Assembly: GCA_050011775.1 (NCBI GenBank)
Contig: JBEKIL010000012.1
Span: 1 to 64,000, forward strand
Length of the DNA: 64,000 nt
Direction: 5' to 3'
Origin: CAVZMI01 sp050011775
GTDB lineage: Bacteria; Bacteroidota; Ignavibacteria; UBA10030; CAVZMI01
The notes under the pieces were generated by a model that saw nothing but the letters and a program-made list of their open reading frames with translations, did no database searches and had not been told where the DNA came from. Within the stretch, counting starts at the first letter, position 1, and each line of letters starts with the position of its first letter. Shown piece by piece: positions 26,589 through 37,150 of this stretch. Made by a program: the position numbers and the translations under genes.

Positions 26589-28595
26589 ATGAAATTTCGT
26601 TTTACATATATTATTATAATGACGCTGTCGCTCACGCTATGCTTATCCACGGTAATGCTCTGTCAGGATGAGACCGCAACTCTTCGCACCATACTCCGGT
26701 ATACTGATCCACAGAAACGAATCGATGCACTAAACGAGTTTCTTCATTTCTATCCACAGAGTAGCCTGACTTCACGCGCCTTATATGGACTATTCAATGC
26801 ATATATCGAAACAGACAAAAGTGACTCAGCTCTTCTCACTGCACCACGGTGTGTCGCGTCCTTCCCAGATGCCGCACGCGGTCAGATGCAAATGATGATC
26901 GCTGATGCTCTTGCTGAAAAGGGTATCGGACTTGATACCGCCGAAACGTATGTCGCGTCAGCGGAGCAGTGGGCACGGGAAAGAAAACGGCCGGAACTTG
27001 GATCGATTCTCCACATTAAAGCACATATTCTTTACCAGAGAGGAAATACTCTCAAGGCAGAGGAAATCGAGCGGGAGGCACTTCAAAACGAACCGAACAA
27101 TCCGGATTTTCTCCTAAGGCTTGGTCGCTACGAAGAGAATAATGGAAAAAAAGATATGGCACTGCACGATCTGTGCCGCTCGATCCTTTTTGGATACTCG
27201 GATGAGGCACTTCAGAGATTTAATTCATTGATAACCTATGCAAAATCCGATTCCGAAGCGCTGCAGCTAAAAGAAACAATCGTAAACGAAATTATTCGTG
27301 TCTATGTCGATACAACGAAACCGGAAAAAATTATCGAAGCACGGAGTACCGCAGCAGCGTTAATGGCACACACCGAAGTCAATCTGAAAAAAGCACGAGA
27401 GTGGGCGACAAGCGCAGCCAAATCTCCGGAGAAGGGAGAATCGATCGAAGAGTTCGTGAGCTATCAGCAAAATCTTGCTCTTGTATCATTTGCGGAAAAG
27501 AAATATACCGAGGCAGTGGCGATTTTGAGTGCGGTCACCGATCTCGTCGATCCATGGAATGATGGATTCTGGTTTACGATGGGACAGGCATATGAAAAAA
27601 TCGGGAAAAACGAAATGGCAAAGGATGCATATTTGAATGCATTAATCGGGTCGAAAGTCCCGAGACTAGTCAGTGCATATGCATCCATAGCAAGCGAAGG
27701 AGAGCGTACACCTGCACAGATTGACAGCGCGATAGAAAAAAAACGACAATCACTCATGGATTTTCAACCGGGAAAAGCTACCGCACAGAAATCGAAAACG
27801 GGAAAAGTCGTCCTTGTGGAACTTTTTACGGGCTCTGAATGCGGTCCATGCCAGTCGGCCGATAAGGCATTCGATTATCTCTCGGAATATTATCCTCGAA
27901 CGTCAGTTGTTCTCCTTGAGAATCATCTCCATATACCCCAGCCGGATCCGATAACGAATCCGGATACATGGGACCGATATATGATGTATGGAGGCAATTT
28001 TGGAACTCCAACCGTTGTCATAGATGGAACTCAAAAAATTATTGGCGGAGGTCCGCTTTATATCGGCCAGAATCGTTTTAATGTGTATCACCATTTCATC
28101 AGACGCTCTTTGGGAAAGACTCCACCTCTGACAATCGAAGGTACCGCACAGTTGACAGGGGGGAAGATCGCCGTCGAGATCCAACTTCATACGGCGAAAA
28201 AAAATCAAAAGGACACTCTTTTAGCAAGACTCTATATAGCACTTGTTGAAAAATCCATAGACTACACCGGAGGGAACGGTATATCACGACATGCCTTCGT
28301 TCTCAGGAAATTGTTTGATGGAATAAAAGGGGCTCCCATAAAGCTGACCAACAGTGGAGAAAAAATAACACGTTCGGTAGAACTTACACAGATCGAGCGT
28401 GAATTACAGAATTATCTCGACAATGTTGCGAAACATCCGTCTTGGCGTTCTTCATTTGCGAATTTTCCGGGTTGGAAAACACGACCTGACAGGATCAACC
28501 AGTCGAATGTCGCGATAGTTGCTTGGATTCAGGATCCGGAAAGCAGGGAAGTTCTTCAATCATTCTATTGTGATGTATCGACAATGACGAAGTGA
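26589..28595 (+). CDS. Exported TPR protein with thioredoxin-fold domain
   Basis: 668 aa from the ATG at 26589 after 'aaggag'; a longer in-frame reading that starts inside the tRNA is rejected. Signal peptide, then ~370 residues of helical repeats with a TPR look ('ALYGLFNAYIETDKSD', 'FTMGQAYEKIGKNEMAKDAY'). At about 405-520 there is a thioredoxin-like domain, 'LVELFTGSECGPCQSADKAF', with a CGPC redox motif (C418, C421) and 'TPTVVIDG' containing the cis-proline. The C-terminal ~150 residues form a beta-rich domain. Probably a periplasmic thiol-disulfide protein; the substrate is unknown. It resembles Omp28/DUF1223-type proteins only in the redox segment. Confidence 0.65.
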   Translation: MKFRFTYIIIMTLSLTLCLSTVMLCQDETATLRTILRYTDPQKRIDALNEFLHFYPQSSLTSRALYGLFNAYIETDKSDSALLTAPRCVASFPDAARGQMQMMIADALAEKGIGLDTAETYVASAEQWARERKRPELGSILHIKAHILYQRGNTLKAEEIEREALQNEPNNPDFLLRLGRYEENNGKKDMALHDLCRSILFGYSDEALQRFNSLITYAKSDSEALQLKETIVNEIIRVYVDTTKPEKIIEARSTAAALMAHTEVNLKKAREWATSAAKSPEKGESIEEFVSYQQNLALVSFAEKKYTEAVAILSAVTDLVDPWNDGFWFTMGQAYEKIGKNEMAKDAYLNALIGSKVPRLVSAYASIASEGERTPAQIDSAIEKKRQSLMDFQPGKATAQKSKTGKVVLVELFTGSECGPCQSADKAFDYLSEYYPRTSVVLLENHLHIPQPDPITNPDTWDRYMMYGGNFGTPTVVIDGTQKIIGGGPLYIGQNRFNVYHHFIRRSLGKTPPLTIEGTAQLTGGKIAVEIQLHTAKKNQKDTLLARLYIALVEKSIDYTGGNGISRHAFVLRKLFDGIKGAPIKLTNSGEKITRSVELTQIERELQNYLDNVAKHPSWRSSFANFPGWKTRPDRINQSNVAIVAWIQDPESREVLQSFYCDVSTMTK

Positions 28596-28680
28596 CAGGC
28601 AAGGTATCGATTCACTTCATGCTACTTGAACAATTGTACCGGTTTTTCTACCTTGTTGTGAACCTTCTCCTGGAGGTCTT

Positions 28681-29751
28681 ATGAGCTGTGTCTTTCGAAG
28701 TCCGATTCCCGGGCTCATCCTGATATCGCTGATCCTGTCCTCGTGTACTTCCCATATCTATCATGTCGCATATCCGACGCTTTCAGATGGGAAATATGAT
28801 TCGGAGTTTCCATATAAAAGTTGTTCCGAACAGCTTGAGAAAATCGGAGAATCTATCAAGCTCCTTAATTGTATTGCCGGGTATAAAAGCTATACTTTGC
28901 CTTCAGGTTCAATGCTGCGGAAAAACGACCTTACAATGGATTTAATCGAGAAACAGGCTGTGCACGTGCAGTACATCAGCAATACATCGTCGGGAACAGC
29001 CACCGTGATCTACTCACAGGGTTTTAAGTTGGCTGTGCTGACGTGTGCACATATCTTCTCATTCCCGGATACAATTATTTCCTATTTCCCTGATAGTGAC
29101 GGATTACCGACTGAAAATGTACAATCAATAGCATTCCGAACATCACTGCTGAGTTACATTGCCGATCTGCCTGAAAGAGGAGAAATGGAAATCCTTGCTG
29201 TTGATAAAATCAACGACATTGCCATTCTCGGAAAGACATTTGAGACACCGAAGCCGGTCCCCGTGTTCAATTATCCCGTCGGTCGTGCGAAAGAATTGGA
29301 ATGGGGAACGTTTGTCTATATGTTCGGTTATCCATTGGCGAATAAAATGGTCACAAAGGCAATTGTAAGTAGTCCCAGGAAAGATTCCCGCGGATCGTTC
29401 TTGCTCGATGCCGTGTTTAACCGGGGGTTCAGTGGGGGGGTCATCCTTGCAATACGCGATGGAATTCCAAATTTTGAGCTCGTTGGAATAGTCAGCTCGG
29501 TTCCCGCAGATTATGAGAATGTACTGACACCAACGCAGGCAAATACGGATATGGAGTATGACGCAAACATTCCGTATCACGGCGAAGTGTATGTCAGACG
29601 AAAATTAAATATTAAATATGGCGTGACACAAGCCATCTCTATGGAGACAATAAAAGAATTTGTGGAAAAAAATAAATCGGTTTTTGAATCAAAAGGATAT
29701 TACATCAATTCATTTTTCGAGCAGGAACGTGTTCAACCGGATCTACCATGA
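28681..29751 (+). CDS. Trypsin-like serine protease, predicted lipoprotein
   Basis: 356 aa. The N-terminus ends in a lipobox-like 'LILSSC', so it is probably a membrane-anchored lipoprotein. A chymotrypsin-fold catalytic triad can be placed: H124 in 'LTCAHIF', D179 in 'INDIAILG' and S251 in 'NRGFSGG'. There is no PDZ domain after the protease domain; the last 70 residues look helical and charged. The start has 'ctggagg' seven bases upstream. The role is unknown; it could act in envelope quality control. Confidence 0.7.
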   Translation: MSCVFRSPIPGLILISLILSSCTSHIYHVAYPTLSDGKYDSEFPYKSCSEQLEKIGESIKLLNCIAGYKSYTLPSGSMLRKNDLTMDLIEKQAVHVQYISNTSSGTATVIYSQGFKLAVLTCAHIFSFPDTIISYFPDSDGLPTENVQSIAFRTSLLSYIADLPERGEMEILAVDKINDIAILGKTFETPKPVPVFNYPVGRAKELEWGTFVYMFGYPLANKMVTKAIVSSPRKDSRGSFLLDAVFNRGFSGGVILAIRDGIPNFELVGIVSSVPADYENVLTPTQANTDMEYDANIPYHGEVYVRRKLNIKYGVTQAISMETIKEFVEKNKSVFESKGYYINSFFEQERVQPDLP

Positions 29752-29858
29752 CGGACGAATATGCTGAAGGGGAATGATTATTGTATTTCAATTGATTCCC
29801 ACCGGATTTTTCTTATATTTTTATTAATTCAATGTATTGCTGACATATTCTTTTCTTT

Positions 29859-31556
29859 ATGAGAATCAATCAATTATTTATCCCGACAGTAAAAGAAATA
29901 CCTTCGGATGCGACTATCCCCAGCCACCAGCTGATGCTCCGTGCAGGTCTTATGCGGCCTCTCGCAGCGGGAGTATATAGTTTTCTCCCTCTTGGCTATC
30001 GGGTTATGAAAAAAGTCATGCAAATCATTCGTGAAGAAATGGATGCTATCGGTGGACAGGAATTCCATCTTCCTGCACTCAATCCCGTGGAATTATGGGA
30101 GGAAACCGGTCGTCTTCAGGCATTCGGTGATATAATTTTTCAAATCAAGAATAGACCTCTCGTTCTTGCACCGACTCACGAGGAAGTAATATGCTCGATT
30201 GCGAAAAATCACATCAGTTCGTATCGTGAACTTCCTCAGATCTGGTATCAGATTCAGACGAAGTTTCGAAATGAGCCCCGTCCGCGCTCGGGTGTAATTC
30301 GTGGACGTCAATTTATCATGAAAGATTCCTATACGCTTGACGCTACATTGGAAGGATTGGACAGAGGCTATAATCTTCACGCTGAAGCATATAAAAAGAT
30401 TTTTACCCGTTCGGGATTGAGATTCTTTGTCGTTGGTGCCTCAAGCGGTGCAATGGGAGGGACCGGGTCGCAGGAATTTATGGTCGAGTCGGATTTTGGA
30501 GAGGATACCGTTATACTCTGCAATGAATGTGGATATGCGGCTAACCTGGAGATCGCTGCATCAAATATTGCTGGTGCATCCCGCACTGACGCAAACGATT
30601 TGCCGAAAGAAATTCATACACCGAATATAAAAACAATCGATGAACTCGCTGATTTCTTGAAAGTCGATGCACACTTATGCGCTAAATCGCTTGTCTATAT
30701 CAATAACTCAAAACCCGTGCTAATCTTCATGATGGGGAACGATCAGCTCAACGAAGCAAAACTCGCAGCTGTTCTGACGGGCGAATTCAGACCTGCACGG
30801 CCTGAAGAATTATTAGAGTTGACAGGAGCCGATGCCGGTTCAATCGGACCGGTCAATCTCCGATTCCCTATGCGCGTCATTGCCGACAGGAGATTGAAAA
30901 ACGCGAATGGAATGATCAGCGGGGCTAACAAGAACGATTACCATATGATGAATATCGACTTTAACCGCGATGTGAATGTAGAGGCGTATCATGATCTGAG
31001 GGTCGTCGAAGAGAAAGAGCCCTGCCCGTCCTGCAATAAACCGCTGCGGATTGCGAAAGCAATTGAAATCGGGCACATTTTCAAGCTCGGTACAAAGTAT
31101 TCCGATAGCCTTCATGCCGTATTTCTTGATGAAAATGGCAAGGAAAAGCCGATTATTATGGGAAGTTATGGAATCGGAGTTGAAAGAATCGTTGCCAGTC
31201 ATATTGAGCAGAATCACGACGAAAACGGCATCATCTGGGATAAAGTTATTGCCCCGTTCCACGTTCATCTTATCGCTGTGAATCCGGGAAATAAACCACT
31301 GAAAAAAACAGCCGATACTCTTCACACTACTTTCGAATCCGTCGGCATCGAGGTTTTATATGATGATCGGGCAGATGCTTCTCCCGGATTTAAATTTAAA
31401 GATGCCGATCTTCTGGGAATGCCGTTGCAGGTCATTGTCGGTGAACGAAATTTCAAAAATGGGCAGATCGAGCTAAAGGAACGCAGGACAAATAAGAGAA
31501 AATTAGTCGCAACAGAGAAGGTCGTCGAAGAAGTGCAGGCATTTCTTCGCGTATAG
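29859..31556 (+). CDS. proS: Prolyl-tRNA synthetase
   Basis: 565 aa, bacterial type with the INS editing domain between motifs 2 and 3 (about 225-400). Class II motifs are visible: motif 1 around 'FLPLGYRVMKKV', motif 2 'FRNEPRPRSGVIRGRQFIMKD' and motif 3 'MGSYGIGVERIVA'; the HGTP anticodon-binding domain is at the C-terminus. Start at ATG 29859. The next gene follows after 12 bases. Confidence 0.96.
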   Translation: MRINQLFIPTVKEIPSDATIPSHQLMLRAGLMRPLAAGVYSFLPLGYRVMKKVMQIIREEMDAIGGQEFHLPALNPVELWEETGRLQAFGDIIFQIKNRPLVLAPTHEEVICSIAKNHISSYRELPQIWYQIQTKFRNEPRPRSGVIRGRQFIMKDSYTLDATLEGLDRGYNLHAEAYKKIFTRSGLRFFVVGASSGAMGGTGSQEFMVESDFGEDTVILCNECGYAANLEIAASNIAGASRTDANDLPKEIHTPNIKTIDELADFLKVDAHLCAKSLVYINNSKPVLIFMMGNDQLNEAKLAAVLTGEFRPARPEELLELTGADAGSIGPVNLRFPMRVIADRRLKNANGMISGANKNDYHMMNIDFNRDVNVEAYHDLRVVEEKEPCPSCNKPLRIAKAIEIGHIFKLGTKYSDSLHAVFLDENGKEKPIIMGSYGIGVERIVASHIEQNHDENGIIWDKVIAPFHVHLIAVNPGNKPLKKTADTLHTTFESVGIEVLYDDRADASPGFKFKDADLLGMPLQVIVGERNFKNGQIELKERRTNKRKLVATEKVVEEVQAFLRV

Positions 31557-31568
31557 CAAGGATAGAGA

Positions 31569-33002
31569 ATGGACCGCGAATGGAAGTTTTTTATCGACGG
31601 TGAGTGGCGGTCGTCATCACGCCATCGCCCCGTGGTCAATCCCTACACTCGAGAGACCATCGGTACTGTTGCCCAGGCATCGGCGAAAGATATCCTCGAT
31701 GCATTTACAGCTGCGCACAGAGCATTTGAAAATACGAAGAAACTGCAGGGATACGAACGAAGCGCGATACTGATGGAGATCGCCAATGCTCTGAGAAACC
31801 GTAAAGAGGAGCTTGCACGATTGATAACGGACGAATCGGGAAAACCGATTCGATTTTCGCGTGCGGAAATTGATCGCTCGATATTCACATTTATTATAGC
31901 CTCGGAAGAAGCAAAGCGAATATACGGAGAGACACTCCCACTCGATCTGACTCCTCAGTCTAATCAAAGACTCGGAATACTCAGACGTTTTCCGATCGGC
32001 GTGATTGCTGCTATTACACCATTCAATTTTCCAATCAATCTTGTCGCGCATAAAGTTGCGCCTTGCATCGCTGCAGGCAACACGGTTTTATTGAAACCAG
32101 CTTCAAGTACCGCGGCGGCGGCTTCGGCATTCACAGAAATTATTGCAGAATCATCGCTCCCGAACGGTGCGTTCAATCTTGTGACTTGTCCTGGTGCCGA
32201 AGCGGAGGTTCTGGCAACAGAGCCAAGGATTGCTATGTTGACATTTACAGGAAGCCCGGAAATCGGATGGCGATTGAAGGAAAAAGCTTGGAAGAAGAAA
32301 GTGACGCTCGAGCTCGGAGGAAATGCAGGCATTATCATCGACGAAAAAATCGCCCTTGATCCGATCATCCCGCGCATCGTCCAGGGGTCCTTTGGAAATG
32401 CGGGGCAGTCGTGCATTGCCGTGCAGAGAATTTTTGTCCATCGCAGCCTCTTTGAGGAATTCCGTGAGAAATTCGTTATGGCAACACAAAAGGTTGTTTC
32501 AGGGGATCCCACCAATGATTCAACAGTTGTCGGTACGATGATCGACGAAGCAGCAGCGATCAAAACTGAAGAGTGGATTAAAGAAGCTGTGAATCTCGGA
32601 GCGAAAGTCCTTATCGGAGGAACCAGAGAGGATGCGGTGTTTGCACCGACGGTTCTCGTCCAAACTACAAATGCAATGAAAGTAGAATGCCGCGAAGTCT
32701 TCGCTCCCGTTGTCACATTGACGTCCGTTGATTCTTTCAACGAGGCACTTAGGAAATTGAATGATTCACAGTACGGACTACAAGCCGGTATATTTACAAA
32801 CGATCTCTATAATGCTTTTATGGCATATGAAGTGCTGGAAGTCGGCGGTGTAATGATCAACGATTATCCGACTTACAGGGTTGATCACATGCCATATGGC
32901 GGAGTGAAAGAATCGGGAATGGGACGGGAAGGCGTTCGATATGCTATTGAAGAAATGACTGAACCAAAGTTAATGGTGCTAAACTTGTCGAAGTCATTTT
33001 AA
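31569..33002 (+). CDS. NAD(P)-dependent aldehyde dehydrogenase
   Basis: 477 aa, complete ALDH fold. The oxyanion Asn is in 'TPFNFPINLVAHKVAP' (~158), the NAD-binding turn is 'FTGSPEIGW' (~225), the general base Glu is in 'LELGGN' (~248) and the catalytic Cys in 'GNAGQSC' (~282). The C-terminal 'GGVKESGMGREG' is typical of succinate-semialdehyde/lactaldehyde-type enzymes. The substrate is not clear; glyceraldehyde-3-phosphate (GapN-like) is another possibility. It lies 12 bases after proS, so cotranscription is likely. Confidence 0.85.
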   Translation: MDREWKFFIDGEWRSSSRHRPVVNPYTRETIGTVAQASAKDILDAFTAAHRAFENTKKLQGYERSAILMEIANALRNRKEELARLITDESGKPIRFSRAEIDRSIFTFIIASEEAKRIYGETLPLDLTPQSNQRLGILRRFPIGVIAAITPFNFPINLVAHKVAPCIAAGNTVLLKPASSTAAAASAFTEIIAESSLPNGAFNLVTCPGAEAEVLATEPRIAMLTFTGSPEIGWRLKEKAWKKKVTLELGGNAGIIIDEKIALDPIIPRIVQGSFGNAGQSCIAVQRIFVHRSLFEEFREKFVMATQKVVSGDPTNDSTVVGTMIDEAAAIKTEEWIKEAVNLGAKVLIGGTREDAVFAPTVLVQTTNAMKVECREVFAPVVTLTSVDSFNEALRKLNDSQYGLQAGIFTNDLYNAFMAYEVLEVGGVMINDYPTYRVDHMPYGGVKESGMGREGVRYAIEEMTEPKLMVLNLSKSF

Positions 33003-33049
33003 TTATTAATTAATGAATAACCAGACTATCGGATTTATGGTGAACACAC

Positions 33050-33160
33050 TGGCTTGTTCTGAGTAACTTACACCGAGCTACTTGCGCTGAGCTGAGTCGA
33101 AGCGCGCCGCGGGGAACCGAAGGAAGGAGTGTCGAGCCGTGCACTTACAGTTCCTTCAGC
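33050..33160. repeat. Intergenic repeat remnant before dnaE
   Basis: A GC-rich patch ('gctgagctgagtcgaagc', 'gagtgtcgagccgtgcac') in an otherwise AT-rich gap. It resembles shuffled pieces of the 'tcgaag/ctcagc' intergenic repeats but forms no clear palindrome. No gene is seen in 33003-33188. Confidence 0.3.
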
Positions 33161-33188
33161 AATATTGAAATAATCGAAAAGGATAATT

Positions 33189-36100
33189 GTGTCCGACTTC
33201 GTTCATCTTCATAATCATACACACTACAGTCTTCTGGATGGTGCCTGCACAGTAGAAGATCTTATCAATGCTGCAGTAGAACAGAAGATGCCCGCCGTGG
33301 CACTGACCGATCATGGTGTATTATTCGGCGCGATTGAGTTTTATCAGAAGGCAAAAAAAGCGAATATCAAACCGATTATCGGCAGTGAAGTTTATATTGT
33401 GACAAAAGGATCTCGTTTCGACAAAGTCACTCCGGCGGAAGCGCGCGCGAATGGTGGGAAAAGAGGAATCTATCACCACCTTGTCCTTCTGGCAAAAAAC
33501 CAGACAGGTTATAAAAATCTGGTAAAGCTTTCTACGATCGGACATATCGAAGGTTTTTATTATAAACCACGAATCGATCTCGACACACTCCGGCAATATT
33601 CCGAGGGACTCATTGGACTCTCAGCCTGTTCAGGCGGAGTCGTCGCAACGCATCTTGTGGATGGGCGGTATGATCTGGCGCGTGAAGCGGCTGTTCTCTA
33701 TAAAGAAATACTTGGCAAAGATTTCTACCTTGAAATCCAGGATCATGGTCTTGAGAGGGAAAAAACCATCCTTGCTAACATGCCGAAGCTGGCTCAAGAG
33801 CTCGAGATCAAATTGATCGCGACAAATGATTGTCATTATATAAAACATGAGCACGCTATTGCTCACAATATCTTGCTTATGATCCCGGAAGCCAGCAGTA
33901 CGAATATACAGGATTATACTCAGCTCCGGTATGGAACCGATCAAATCTACTTCAAATCGAGTGCCGAAATGACGGCATTGTTCTATCAATATCCACAGGC
34001 ACTTGAATCAACGCTTGAAGTGGCGGAAAAGTGTAATGTGGAATTGGATCTGCATACGAATCATATGCCCGAGTTTCCTATTCCTCCTGATGCAGGCGTT
34101 GCAACGCTGAATGACTATCTTAGGAAATTGGCTCATGAAGGTATTGGGCGCCGGTACCCAAACATGACGCAGGAAATTAGTGAACGCTTAGAGCATGAGC
34201 TTACAGTTATTACGCGAATGAATTATGCGGGATATTTCCTGATAGTCCACGATTTTATCAGCAAAGCGCGCGAGATGGGAGTTTACGTTGGTCCAGGCCG
34301 GGGAAGTGCGGCTGGGAGCATCGTCTCCTACGCGCTTGGAATCACAAACGTCGATCCATTAAAATACGACCTTCTTTTCGAGCGTTTTTTGAATCCGGAT
34401 CGTATCAGCATGCCGGATATCGACGTTGATTTCTCGGATGCAAAACGAGGAATGGTGATCGATTATGTCCGCCAAAAGTATGGAATCGATTCGGTATCGC
34501 AAATTATAACGTTTGGAAGTCTTGCCACGCGTGCAGTTCTAAAAGATGTCGGTCGTGTTCTCGGTGTTCCCCTGAGCACAATCGATTCGATTACGAAACA
34601 GATTCCTGTCATTCAGGGGAAAGTAAAGCCCCTTGCCGAGGCACTGAAGGATGTTCCTGATCTGAAATGGGTGAAAGAGAGTAAGGATCCGAAAATCCAA
34701 CAGTTGATAGAGGTTTCGCTTGTTCTTGAAGGGATGAATCGCAACGCATCGACGCACGCAGCGGGTGTCGTCATTGCCCCCGGTCCTATCAGCGATTACG
34801 TACCGCTCTATAAAACGCCCCAGACAGATTCGATGACACAGTACGCCATGAAAGATCTTGAAGAAGCCGGATTGCTGAAAATGGATTTTCTGGGTCTGCG
34901 GACACTTACTGTCATCGAAAATACACTCCGGTTGATCAAACAACGTCACGGAATCGATATCGAGCTTGATTCAATCCCGATTGATGATGCGGCCACATTC
35001 GAATTATTTGCAAAAGGGCAGACGGTCGCCGTATTTCAGTTTGAGAGCTCGGGGATGCAGGATTCACTGCGTAAACTCCGGCCGACGAAGATCACCGATC
35101 TCGTTGCCATGAATGCGCTTTACAGGCCCGGACCGATGTCGATGATTGATGATTTCATAGCACGGAAACATGGAACCCAGATTATAGGGTACCTTCATCC
35201 AAAGCTTGAATCGATTCTTCATGAGACCTATGGTATCATTGTGTATCAGGAACAGGTCATGAAGATTACCAGCGAGATTGCAGGATTCACTCTTGCGCGT
35301 GCCGATATGATGCGCCGGGCAATGGGAAAAAAAGACAAGGCATTGATGGCTAGACTGAAAAAGGAATTTGTCGATGGCGCAGCCGGCAATCACATTGATA
35401 AAAAAGTTGCCTCCGACATTTTCGATTTGATAGAGAAATTTGCATCATATGGTTTCAATAAATCACATAGTGTAGCGTACTCCATAATTGCATACCAGAC
35501 AGCATTTCTGAAGGCTCACTATCCGGCCGAGTTTATGGCCGCGACACTTTCGAGTGAAATCGGCAACACCGACAAAATTGTATTATTTATCGATGACTGC
35601 CGCTCGCTCGGCATCGAGGTACTTCCACCCGATGTAAATGAAAGTGAAGCCGATTTTATTGTGTCTAAGAGCGGTATTCGGTTCGGACTGGGCGCAATCA
35701 AAAATGTTGGCTCCGGAGCAGTGGATACAATCGTTCAAGTACGAAATATTGCGGGAAAATTTTCTTCGTTATACGATTTTTGTTCGAAAGTCGACCTTCG
35801 AGTTGTCAATAAGAAAATGATCGAAAGTCTTATTCAGGCAGGAGCATTCGATTCCATACCCGGTCATCGGGCACAACTCCTCGAAAGCGTCGATTCGGCA
35901 ACGGCGTACGGTCAAAATTTCCAGGAGGAAGCACGGCGCCATCAATCAAATCTGTTCGAAGCCGGAAAATCGTCACATCACGGTGTCTTCGGAACACCTT
36001 CACTCCCGGCCGTCGAGCCATGGACAGAAATGGAAAAACTTCGGCGGGAGAAGGCACTACTCGGGTTTTACGTCTCGGGTCATCCCCTGAACCGTTTTAA

Positions 36101-36665
36101 AGACGTCGTTGAATCATTCGCAACTGCCCGTCTCGGAGATGGAGAGAGTATCAAAGATGGGAGTACAGTACGTGTGTGCGGTATTGTTACATCGGTGAAA
36201 AAGAAAATCGATAAGCGTGGAAACACGATGGCCTTTATAACAATCGAAGATTTTTCGGGAAAGGGCGAGTGTGTCGTGTTCTCTGATGCATACCGGCGGC
36301 ATGAACAGACCCTGGTTAATGATGCAATGGTCATGGTGGTTGGAAAAGGAGAACCCAGCGGAAACAATCTTAAGGTCATCGCAAACGATATTTATCCGAT
36401 AGAAAAAGTTAAGGAAACTTTTGGAAAAAGTGTTATCTTTACAATTAACATAGATGTGGCCGGGGAACAGACAATCTCCCAGCTTCGAAAAATCATGGAA
36501 CGCTATAGGGGAGGTTCGTGTTCTTGTTATTTTAATCTTGTAGGTTCAACACTATCACAGAAGCGTGTTTTTTATTCAAAATTATATACGGTTCAACCAT
36601 CGGAAGAATTTTTCACGGAAGTTCGTCAGCTGCCCGGTATCGACGGTGTTAAGATAACGGGTTAA
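33189..36665 (+). CDS. dnaE: DNA polymerase III subunit alpha
   Basis: 1158 aa, DnaE1 class (no DnaQ-like insert, so not PolC). GTG start with 'aaaagga' six to twelve bases upstream. Order: PHP domain (~1-280; 'HNHTHYSLLDG' and 'ALTDHG'), polymerase palm with the catalytic 'PDIDVDFSD' (~411-419) and 'KMDFLGLRTL' (~562), fingers and beta-binding region, helix-hairpin-helix around 800-870, and an OB domain at ~990-1070 ('VRVCGIVTSVKK'). Replicative chain elongation. No proofreading domain is expected in this class; a separate epsilon would be elsewhere. Confidence 0.96.
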   Translation: MSDFVHLHNHTHYSLLDGACTVEDLINAAVEQKMPAVALTDHGVLFGAIEFYQKAKKANIKPIIGSEVYIVTKGSRFDKVTPAEARANGGKRGIYHHLVLLAKNQTGYKNLVKLSTIGHIEGFYYKPRIDLDTLRQYSEGLIGLSACSGGVVATHLVDGRYDLAREAAVLYKEILGKDFYLEIQDHGLEREKTILANMPKLAQELEIKLIATNDCHYIKHEHAIAHNILLMIPEASSTNIQDYTQLRYGTDQIYFKSSAEMTALFYQYPQALESTLEVAEKCNVELDLHTNHMPEFPIPPDAGVATLNDYLRKLAHEGIGRRYPNMTQEISERLEHELTVITRMNYAGYFLIVHDFISKAREMGVYVGPGRGSAAGSIVSYALGITNVDPLKYDLLFERFLNPDRISMPDIDVDFSDAKRGMVIDYVRQKYGIDSVSQIITFGSLATRAVLKDVGRVLGVPLSTIDSITKQIPVIQGKVKPLAEALKDVPDLKWVKESKDPKIQQLIEVSLVLEGMNRNASTHAAGVVIAPGPISDYVPLYKTPQTDSMTQYAMKDLEEAGLLKMDFLGLRTLTVIENTLRLIKQRHGIDIELDSIPIDDAATFELFAKGQTVAVFQFESSGMQDSLRKLRPTKITDLVAMNALYRPGPMSMIDDFIARKHGTQIIGYLHPKLESILHETYGIIVYQEQVMKITSEIAGFTLARADMMRRAMGKKDKALMARLKKEFVDGAAGNHIDKKVASDIFDLIEKFASYGFNKSHSVAYSIIAYQTAFLKAHYPAEFMAATLSSEIGNTDKIVLFIDDCRSLGIEVLPPDVNESEADFIVSKSGIRFGLGAIKNVGSGAVDTIVQVRNIAGKFSSLYDFCSKVDLRVVNKKMIESLIQAGAFDSIPGHRAQLLESVDSATAYGQNFQEEARRHQSNLFEAGKSSHHGVFGTPSLPAVEPWTEMEKLRREKALLGFYVSGHPLNRFKDVVESFATARLGDGESIKDGSTVRVCGIVTSVKKKIDKRGNTMAFITIEDFSGKGECVVFSDAYRRHEQTLVNDAMVMVVGKGEPSGNNLKVIANDIYPIEKVKETFGKSVIFTINIDVAGEQTISQLRKIMERYRGGSCSCYFNLVGSTLSQKRVFYSKLYTVQPSEEFFTEVRQLPGIDGVKITG

Positions 36666-36683
36666 TCGTACAAAGGGGACACA

Positions 36684-37007
36684 ATGAAAGCACTACAAGT
36701 CACCGATAGCAATTTTGTATCCGAAGTACTACAATCGTCTGTTCCTGTTATTGCCGATTTCTGGGCGGCATGGTGCGGTCCATGCAAGATGATTGCACCC
36801 ATCATTGAAGAACTCGCGGTAGAATATGAAGGGAAAATCAAAGTTGTCAAAGTCGACGTCGATAATAATCCCAAGATAGCAATGCAATTCGGGATCAGGA
36901 GTATTCCGACGCTCCTTATCTTCAAGGAGGGACAGGTTGTCGAACAAATAGTCGGTGCTGTTTCCAAGAAACATATCGTAGAGAAACTTTTAAAACACAC
37001 CTCATAA
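36684..37007 (+). CDS. trxA: Thioredoxin
   Basis: 107 aa. Cytosolic protein-disulfide reductant. Active site 'WAAWCGPCK' at residues 27-35, cis-proline in 'SIPTLLIF', and 'KVDVDNNPKIA'. Canonical length with no signal peptide. 18 bases after dnaE and followed by a terminator. Confidence 0.96.
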   Translation: MKALQVTDSNFVSEVLQSSVPVIADFWAAWCGPCKMIAPIIEELAVEYEGKIKVVKVDVDNNPKIAMQFGIRSIPTLLIFKEGQVVEQIVGAVSKKHIVEKLLKHTS

Positions 37008-37050
37008 AAACTCCGGAATTCCTTATTGGTTGTACGCTTTGAAATGGAGA

Positions 37051-37088
37051 GAAGCAAGCAGAGAAAAATTGCGGATGCTTCTTTTTTT
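37051..37088 (+). terminator. Rho-independent terminator after trxA
   Basis: GAAGCA/TGCTTC ends of a hairpin followed by TTTTTTT. The downstream sequence has a TATAAT at 37092-37097, 17 bases after TTGCGG, which may be the aspS promoter overlapping the terminator. Confidence 0.65.
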
Positions 37089-37150
37089 CATTATAATGTA
37101 TAATGAGAATTCCGGTTCTCTAACCTTCAGAAAGGAACTGATGTAGAAAA

